NCBI GenBank assembly: GCA_021790295.1
Contig: JAJYIC010000183.1
Span: forward strand, 1-5,592
Source: Pseudomonadota bacterium
GTDB lineage: Bacteria > Pseudomonadota > Alphaproteobacteria > ATCC43930 > CGMCC-115725
Direction of reading: 5' to 3'
Length of the DNA stretch: 5,592 nucleotides
Part shown: positions 1 to 4,138 of the stretch, piece by piece
How the letters are laid out: every line of letters begins with the position of its first letter
Numbering within the stretch: the first letter of the stretch is position 1
Made by a program: the position numbers and the translations under genes
Notes under the pieces: generated by a model
Told to the model about the DNA's origin: nothing
The model's input: the letters and a program-made list of their open reading frames with translations, nothing else
Databases searched by the model: none

Positions 1-273
1 CTCCCGGAGCGTCCGCTCCTCGTCTGCGACGAAAGCGGCGAAGGCGAGCCGATCGCGGCCGCGGCAGCGCGCCTAAGAGGGGCGCCGCTCGCTCTTCTCG
101 TCGGTCCCGAAGGCGGCTTTACGCAAAGGGAGCTTGACGCGTTGCGCGAACTTGCCTTTGTTAGCCGCGTCGGACTCGGCCCACGGGTGCTGCGCGCCGA
201 GACGGCTGCTCTTGCCGGCCTCTCGGTATTGCAGGCGATTGCAGGGAATTGGGGCCGGGGCCGCGGGGGCTGA
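1..273 (+). CDS. rsmE: 16S rRNA (uracil1498-N3)-methyltransferase RsmE, 3' part
   Basis: The C-terminal 90 codons of a SPOUT-class methyltransferase run from the window edge in frame 1 to a TGA at 271-273. RsmE transfers a methyl group from S-adenosylmethionine to N3 of U1498 in 16S rRNA of the 30S subunit. Two hallmark motifs of the knotted C-terminal SAM-binding domain are visible. GPEGGF lies at residues 35-40 of the fragment, followed by a T-Q-R-E-L stretch, and GLGPRVLRAETA lies at 58-69. The N-terminal PUA-like domain and the start lie outside the window. The tail after the SAM knot is short and glycine/arginine-rich (GNWGRGRGG). gshA follows on the same strand after 66 nt, so the two are probably co-transcribed. 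Assignment is by motif recognition and is firm. Confidence 0.92.
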   Translation, partial: LPERPLLVCDESGEGEPIAAAAARLRGAPLALLVGPEGGFTQRELDALRELAFVSRVGLGPRVLRAETAALAGLSVLQAIAGNWGRGRGG

Positions 274-287
274 TCGCCGCCGCTCTC

Positions 288-327
288 AAGGAGGCGCAGC
301 CGCATAAAGAAGCCACGTTCGCAGGAG
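288..327 (+). promoter_or_regulatory. Two Shine-Dalgarno-like sequences upstream of gshA
   Basis: The rsmE-gshA spacer holds two purine-rich ribosome-binding candidates. AGGAG at 323-327 sits 12 nt before the ATG at 340 and supports that start. It directly abuts the in-frame TTG at 328, so it leaves no spacing for initiation there. The stronger AAGGAG at 288-293 has no ATG, GTG or TTG at a usable distance and may be a chance match. No promoter is evident in the spacer, which fits read-through from rsmE. Confidence 0.5.
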
Positions 328-339
328 TTGCGCCGCTCG

Positions 340-1707
340 ATGTCTGCCACGCCCCCCTCACTCGGGCCTCCGATTACCGATAAGCGCCAGCTTGTCGAAT
401 ATCTCGAACGCGGCTCGAAACCGCCCGAGCAGTGGCGCGTCGGCACCGAGCACGAGAAATTCGTCTTCAGGAAGAGCGATTTGCGCCGCGTTCCCTATGA
501 CGGGCCGGACGGCATTGCGGCGCTCCTCAAAGGGATGACCCGGTTCGGCTGGAAACCCGTCCTCGAAGCCGGCAACGCGATCGCGCTCACCAACGACTCG
601 GGCTGCGCGATCACCCTCGAACCGGGCGGCCAGTTCGAGCTGTCCGGGGCGACGCTCGAAACCGTGCACCAGACCTGCGAGGAGGTGCACGAGCATCTGC
701 GCCAGGTGCGCGAGGTGTGCGGCGAACTCGGCCTCGGCATGCTCGGCCTCGGCTTCGATCCCAAATGGCGGCGCGACGAGGTGCCGTGGATGCCCAAAGG
801 CCGCTATCGCATCATGCGCGCTTACATGCCGAAAAAGGACCGATCGGGTCTCGACATGATGCTGCGCACCGCGACCGTGCAGCCGAACCTCGATTACGGT
901 TGCGAGCGCGACATGGTGCGCAAGTTCCGGGTGGGCCTTGCCTTGCAGCCTCTCGTCGTCGCCCTTTACGCCAATTCGCCTTTTCTCGAAGGCCGCCTTT
1001 CCGGCTATCTCAGTTATCGCAGTTTCGTGTGGACCGAGACCGATCCCGACCGCTGCGGCACCCTCCCTTTCGTTTTCGAAGAGGGTTTCGGTTTCGAACG
1101 TTATGTCGACTACATGCTCGATGTGCCGATGTATTTTGTCCATCGCGGCGACCGCTACATCGACGCGAGCGGGCAATCCTTCCGCGATTTTCTCGCCGGC
1201 CGCCTGCCGGCCTTGCCGGGCGAGGTTCCCACCCTTGGCGACTGGAGCGACCATCTGACGACGGCCTTTCCCGAGGTGCGTCTCAAAACCTATCTCGAAA
1301 TGCGCGGCGCCGACGCCGGCTCTTGGCGGCAGCTTTGCGCCTTGCCGGCGCTGTGGGTGGGGATCCTTTACGACGGCGCGGCGCTCGATGCCGCCGCAGA
1401 GCTTGTTGCCGACTGGACGCGCGAGGAGAGAGAGAGAATGCGCGAGGTGGTGCCGCGCCTCGGCCTCAAAACCCCGCATCGTTCGAAAAGCCTGCGCGAG
1501 ATCGCGCTCCAAGTGCTCGAAATCGCGCGTGGGGGCCTCGCCCGGCGGGCGCGCCGCGGATCGTTGGGCGAAGACGAGTCCCGTTTTCTCGATCCCCTTT
1601 TCTCGATTGCCGAAAGGGGCGTCACCCCGGCCGAGGATCTGATCGAGAACTATCGCAAAGGCTGGGGCGGAAGCGTCGATCCGCTCTTTGCCGAAAACGC
1701 TTATTGA
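340..1707 (+). CDS. gshA: Glutamate-cysteine ligase (gamma-glutamylcysteine synthetase), plant/alphaproteobacterial type
   Basis: This 455-residue cytoplasmic enzyme joins L-glutamate and L-cysteine with ATP, the first and usually rate-limiting step of glutathione synthesis. Family motifs of the GCS2 (glutamine synthetase-like fold) ligases appear in order: GTEHEKFVF at residues 35-43, LEPGGQFELSG at 93-103, MMLRTATVQPNLDY at 173-186, ANSPFLEG at 211-218 and LEMRGADAG at 319-327. The C-terminus, WGGSVDPLFAENAY, resembles the ends of proteobacterial members, so the protein is full length for this class. I chose ATG 340 because AGGAG lies 12 nt upstream. An in-frame TTG at 328 would add only four residues and has no spaced ribosome-binding site. 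It follows rsmE by 66 nt. Downstream it converges with the trxB-lsrB block, and LsrB has been linked to gshA control in Sinorhizobium. Plant-type enzymes can be controlled by cysteine pairs; this protein has several cysteines, but I cannot assign a regulatory disulfide by eye. Confidence 0.95.
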   Translation: MSATPPSLGPPITDKRQLVEYLERGSKPPEQWRVGTEHEKFVFRKSDLRRVPYDGPDGIAALLKGMTRFGWKPVLEAGNAIALTNDSGCAITLEPGGQFELSGATLETVHQTCEEVHEHLRQVREVCGELGLGMLGLGFDPKWRRDEVPWMPKGRYRIMRAYMPKKDRSGLDMMLRTATVQPNLDYGCERDMVRKFRVGLALQPLVVALYANSPFLEGRLSGYLSYRSFVWTETDPDRCGTLPFVFEEGFGFERYVDYMLDVPMYFVHRGDRYIDASGQSFRDFLAGRLPALPGEVPTLGDWSDHLTTAFPEVRLKTYLEMRGADAGSWRQLCALPALWVGILYDGAALDAAAELVADWTREERERMREVVPRLGLKTPHRSKSLREIALQVLEIARGGLARRARRGSLGEDESRFLDPLFSIAERGVTPAEDLIENYRKGWGGSVDPLFAENAY

Positions 1708-1722
1708 AGGCGCCGCGCCTTC
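1706..1722 (+). terminator. Weak hairpin at the gshA stop codon
   Basis: GAAGGC at 1706-1711 pairs with GCCTTC at 1717-1722 around a GCCGC loop, and a pyrimidine-rich stretch (GCTTTCTCTCCCTC) follows. The stem is only 6 bp, overlaps the stop codon and lacks a true T-run, so it is at best a weak intrinsic terminator. The rest of the stretch to 1842 holds only an imperfect repeat of GCGAGAG(G)CGGCT at about 1749 and 1801. I see no gene there. Confidence 0.25.
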
Positions 1723-1842
1723 GCTTTCTCTCCCTCGTGCCGCAGAAAAGCGAGAGGCGGCTGCCGGGGTTTGGGCGCGCTCGGTGCGAGGCCCCCTGTC
1801 GCGAGAGCGGCTTTGGGGAGCGGGAATTGCGGGCAATGACTC

Positions 1843-1877
1843 AAAAAGATTGGCCGGAACTCTAGAGTTCCGGCCAA
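1843..1877 (-). terminator. Strong intrinsic terminator (28-nt perfect palindrome plus U-tract)
   Basis: Positions 1850-1877 form a perfect palindrome, giving a stem of up to 13 bp (TTGGCCGGAACTC arm) around a central TA. On the minus strand it is followed at once by TCTTTTT (1849-1843), the classical Rho-independent layout. On the plus strand the downstream bases are GTTTGAAC, with no T-run, so the signal is directional. It should end the structured RNA at 1843-2051, and with it any read-through from trxB-lsrB. It may weakly stop plus-strand gshA transcripts as well. Confidence 0.88.
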
Positions 1878-2051
1878 GTTTGAACAGGGAGGCTTCACGT
1901 CTGGGAGACGTAAGGGTCCGTAGACCCTCTTCCCGGGCCCAAGACCCGGGAACCCTCATCGGCGACTTTCGCCGCCGAAAACCCTGTGCGGTTGCTCACC
2001 GCGCATGTTCACCATGCTCGCTTGAGGGTTGCCGCACCACAGGGAATTTTT
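1843..2051 (-). ncRNA. Candidate structured non-coding RNA, unassigned family
   Basis: Read 5' to 3' on the minus strand, the elements are as follows. P1 pairs GUGCGG (2037-2032) with CCGCAC (1991-1986), extended by CCCU (2044-2041) with AGGG (1985-1982) and AAAA (2050-2047) with UUUU (1981-1978). A small hairpin inside it pairs GCAUG (2017-2013) with CAUGC (2007-2003). A 7-bp stem capped by GAAA lies at 1977-1960. AACCCUCA (2030-2023) complements UGAGGGUU (1958-1951) and crosses P1. Next come a CCCGGG stem (1950-1932), a 6-bp stem with a UACG loop closed C-G (1928-1913), a stem ACGUC/GACGU (1911-1897), an unpaired segment containing CCUCCC, and the terminator. Both stable tetraloops, a G-U pair (1972-1965) and the U-tract exist only in the minus reading, which fixes the strand. 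I see no clear sigma70 promoter, so it may be cut from the lsrB 3' UTR. The 5' end is approximate. The family is unknown to me. Confidence 0.6.
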
Positions 2052-2070
2052 GCTGGCTCGTCTGCAAAAA
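2047..2070 (-). repeat. Inverted repeat TTTTTGC-N10-GCAAAAA
   Basis: TTTTTGC at 2047-2053 and its complement GCAAAAA at 2064-2070 flank a 10-nt spacer. The element sits just 5' of the structured RNA on the minus strand. It could form a weak AT-rich hairpin in the transcript or serve as a protein-binding dyad. No T-run follows on either strand, so it does not look like a terminator. Function is not shown by the sequence. Confidence 0.4.
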
Positions 2071-2089
2071 CCGCAAAGCTCTTAGGGGT

Positions 2090-2112
2090 TTTTACGTAAG
2101 GGATTTTACGTA
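2090..2112. repeat. Paired TACGTA elements between lsrB and the structured RNA
   Basis: TTTTACGTA occurs twice in direct orientation, at 2090-2098 and 2104-2112, a 14-nt period. Because TACGTA is itself palindromic, the same bases also form a perfect inverted repeat, TACGTAA-N6-TTACGTA (2093-2099 and 2106-2112). It lies about 36-58 nt after the lsrB stop and stands out as AT-rich in GC-rich surroundings. It could be a dimeric regulator site for the RNA downstream, or a weak hairpin after lsrB. No T-run follows in the minus direction, so termination is unlikely. Confidence 0.45.
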
Positions 2113-2147
2113 TTTGCCGGTCCCGCGGCGAAGCGGCAGAGGCGAAA

Positions 2148-3041
2148 TCAGGCAATCCGGCTTTCGGCGACTTTGCGCAACAAGAAATCCCTGAACACGG
2201 CGATGCGCTTCGAATTGCGCAGCTCTTCGGGATAGACGAAATACGCTTCGACGGGCGGCCCCGTCAACTCGGGCAGGACACGCACGAGATCGCTGTGCTC
2301 GACCGCGATGAAATCCGAAAAGGCGGCGATCCCGAGCCCGCTTTTGACCGCCCGCAAGATCGCGTAGAGATTGTTGACGGTGAGGATCGGTTTGCGTTCG
2401 AGGCCCGCCTTTGCGCCCGAATCCAAAAGCCAGTTGGTCTCCTGCCGCGGCGGGCGCGCATCTTCCCCGTAAACGATGATCCGGTGCTTGTCGAGGTCTT
2501 CCGGCTTTTGCGGCATGCCGTATTTCCTGATGTAATCGGGCGCCGCATAGACATGGACCTTGATCGAAACGAGATGGCGCTGGATGAGGTCGGGTTGCCG
2601 CGGCGGCGACATGCGGATCGCCACGTCGGCCTCGCGCATGGAGAGATCGAGTTCGGTGTCGTCGACGACGAGAGAGACCTCGATCTCGGGGTAGAGTTCG
2701 AGGAATTCGCGGATCCGCGGGGTCAGCCAGGTCGAACCGAACGCCACCGTCGTGGTGATTTTCAAAGGTCCCTTCGGGCGGTCTTTCGATTCGGTAATCA
2801 TCCCTTCGGCCATCGACAGCTTGGCGAAGACGTCGCGGGCCGTATGGAAGAGAAGTTCGCCCTGCTCGGTGAGGATGAGACCGCGCGCGTGACGATGAAA
2901 AAGGGGGACGGAAAGGCTTTCTTCGAGGGCGCTGATTTGCCGGCTGACCGCAGATTGGCTCAGATTGAGCGCTTCGCCGGCATGGGTAAAACTGCCCGCT
3001 TCGGCGACGGCGTGAAAGACGCGCAATTTATCCCAATCCAT
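2148..3041 (-). CDS. lsrB: LysR-family transcriptional regulator, LsrB/VtlR type
   Basis: This 297-residue protein has the usual LysR length and layout. A winged helix-turn-helix lies at about residues 3-62, with the recognition region FTHAGEALNLSQSAVSRQISALE at 18-40. A linker helix follows, and a periplasmic-binding-protein-like effector domain starts near 92. The opening MDWDKLRVFHAVAEAGSFTHAGEAL and the RHARGLILTEQGELL segment closely match LsrB of Sinorhizobium (VtlR in Brucella) as I recall it. These regulators govern oxidative-stress, envelope and small-RNA genes, and LsrB has been tied to glutathione synthesis. The start is clear: GGGAG (3053-3049) lies 7 nt before the ATG. The gene follows trxB by 60 nt, the arrangement known in rhizobia, so both are probably one operon. 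The translated protein contains no cysteine at all, unlike the redox-switch cysteines described for Sinorhizobium LsrB. LysR membership is certain; the ortholog call is strong but unaligned. Confidence 0.9.
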   Translation of the reverse strand: MDWDKLRVFHAVAEAGSFTHAGEALNLSQSAVSRQISALEESLSVPLFHRHARGLILTEQGELLFHTARDVFAKLSMAEGMITESKDRPKGPLKITTTVAFGSTWLTPRIREFLELYPEIEVSLVVDDTELDLSMREADVAIRMSPPRQPDLIQRHLVSIKVHVYAAPDYIRKYGMPQKPEDLDKHRIIVYGEDARPPRQETNWLLDSGAKAGLERKPILTVNNLYAILRAVKSGLGIAAFSDFIAVEHSDLVRVLPELTGPPVEAYFVYPEELRNSKRIAVFRDFLLRKVAESRIA

Positions 3042-3101
3042 CTTTGTGCTCCCAGGAGCCTCCGACGTCGACGGCCTTTGCGGCCGCGTCGATAAAACCG
3101 C
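3042..3101 (-). promoter_or_regulatory. trxB-lsrB intercistronic hairpin and lsrB ribosome-binding site
   Basis: The 60-nt spacer contains a stem-loop at 3068-3092. TCGA and CGGCC (with a 2-nt CG bulge) pair with GGCCG and TCGA around a GCAAA loop on the minus strand. No T-run follows, so it is not a standard terminator. It could set relative expression or RNA processing between trxB and lsrB, or be a binding dyad for autoregulation. Closer to lsrB, GCTCC-TG-GGAGC (3059-3048 on the minus strand) is a short perfect dyad that includes the Shine-Dalgarno GGGAG and could partly mask it. Only 4 bp can form as a hairpin, so any effect would be small. Confidence 0.4.
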
Positions 3102-4073
3102 TCACTCTGCCGCGCGCCTTCCCGCAGCATCCTCCTCGGCGGCGAGAAACCGTTCCGCTTCGATCGCGGCCATGCACCCCATGCCGGCGGCCGTCACCGC
3201 CTGGCGGTAGATCTTGTCCCTGACATCGCCTGCGGCAAAGACCCCGGAGAGCGCCGTCGCCGTCGAATCGGGCCGGGTGAGGATGTACCCCTCGGCGTCG
3301 AGGGCGAGTTGGCCGGCGAGGAAACCGGTCACCGGGGTATGACCGATCGCGACAAAGACGCCTTCGCAGGCGCGCTCGCTTTCCACACCCGTAACGAGGT
3401 TGCGCAGACGCACGCCCTCGACCCGCGGGGGTTCGCGTTCGCCGAGGATTTCCTCGACGACGCTGTCCCACAGGAGGCTGATCTTGGGATTGCGGAAAAG
3501 GCGCTCCTGAAGGATTTTTTCGGCGCGCAAGGCGCCGCGTCGGTGGACGAGGGTGACGCGCGAAGCGAAATTCGCAAGGTGCATCGCCTCTTCGACCGCG
3601 GTATTCCCGCCGCCCACGACCACCACCTCCCGGCCGCGGAATAAAGGCCCGTCGCAGGTCGCGCAGGCCGATACGCCGAAACCGCGAAAGGCCTCCTCGC
3701 TTTTAAGGCCGAGCCAGCGCGCCTGCGCGCCGGTGGCGATGATCACGGTCTCTCCGGCGTAAAAATCTCCCGAATCGCCGGCCGCGACATAAGGCCTTTC
3801 TGAAAGATCGATCCGGGTCGCGAGATCGAAAACGATCCTCGTGCCGACGGCCTCCGCCTGGGCGCGCATCTCTTCCATCAAAAAAGGGCCCTGAATCGCT
3901 CGCGCAAAACCGGGATAATTTTCGACGTCGGTGGTGATCGTCATCTGCCCGCCGGGTTCGAGACCGGTGAGGAGAAGCGGGGAGAGATTGGCGCGCGCAG
4001 CATAAATCGCCGCGGTATACCCGGCGGGTCCCGCGCCGATGATCAAAACCTTGCTCTCGTGGCGCTCTGACAT
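3102..4073 (-). CDS. trxB: Thioredoxin reductase (NADPH), TrxB
   Basis: This 323-residue cytoplasmic flavoprotein moves electrons from NADPH through FAD and a redox-active cysteine pair to thioredoxin. The length is typical for the low-molecular-weight bacterial enzyme. FAD binding is marked by GAGPAG at residues 13-18 within VLIIGAGPAGYTAAIYAAR, and by AGDVRDKIYRQAVTAAGMG at 281-299. The active-site CATC pair is Cys137 and Cys140, followed by the family's conserved Asp141. The NADPH domain has GGGNTAVEEA at 154-163 and VHRRGALRA at 176-184. The start is fixed by the position of the first FAD motif; the upstream AAGGGG is close to the ATG (1 nt), so the ribosome-binding site is irregular. The stop is 60 nt before lsrB, suggesting a shared transcript. 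The C-terminal tail (AAEEDAAGRRAAE) is a short charged extension with no recognised role. Confidence 0.96.
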   Translation of the reverse strand: MSERHESKVLIIGAGPAGYTAAIYAARANLSPLLLTGLEPGGQMTITTDVENYPGFARAIQGPFLMEEMRAQAEAVGTRIVFDLATRIDLSERPYVAAGDSGDFYAGETVIIATGAQARWLGLKSEEAFRGFGVSACATCDGPLFRGREVVVVGGGNTAVEEAMHLANFASRVTLVHRRGALRAEKILQERLFRNPKISLLWDSVVEEILGEREPPRVEGVRLRNLVTGVESERACEGVFVAIGHTPVTGFLAGQLALDAEGYILTRPDSTATALSGVFAAGDVRDKIYRQAVTAAGMGCMAAIEAERFLAAEEDAAGRRAAE

Positions 4074-4102
4074 GCCCCTTTTCTCGGCCGCCGCGACGAT
4101 CC

Positions 4103-4132
4103 ACTATATCAGGTCTCGGGAGAACGCCGGAA
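4103..4132 (-). promoter_or_regulatory. Possible trxB promoter
   Basis: The 65-nt gap between the unknown gene and trxB holds TATAGT on the minus strand (4108-4103), a good -10 match about 30 nt before the trxB ATG. The hexamer 18 nt upstream, TTCCGG (4132-4127), is a poor -35, so the call is tentative. No terminator is visible in the gap, so read-through from the upstream gene is equally possible. Confidence 0.35.
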
Positions 4133-4138
4133 AGAGCC

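Noticed and set aside
328..330. TTG as the gshA start codon
   Set aside because: The AGGAG motif abuts the TTG with no spacing, whereas it is 12 nt from the ATG at 340. The extra four residues carry no conserved motif.
358..1959. Long open frame of 533 codons on the minus strand opposite gshA
   Set aside because: It is an antisense shadow of a GC-rich gene with clear gshA motifs on the plus strand. Its translation is low-complexity, rich in Ala/Glu/His/Arg, and shows no family motif.
1843..2051. 6S, SRP (4.5S), tmRNA or RNase P RNA as the identity of the structured RNA
   Set aside because: There is no single long duplex with a central bubble (6S), no SRP domain IV core, no tRNA-like acceptor/T-arm or tag frame with resume codon (tmRNA), and no RNase P conserved core. 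These were checked by eye only; cmscan would be decisive.
1688..2194. 168-codon plus-strand frame covering the gshA-lsrB gap
   Set aside because: It starts inside gshA, runs through the structured RNA and terminator and into the lsrB 3' end, and its product has no recognisable feature. The minus-strand RNA structure explains the region better.
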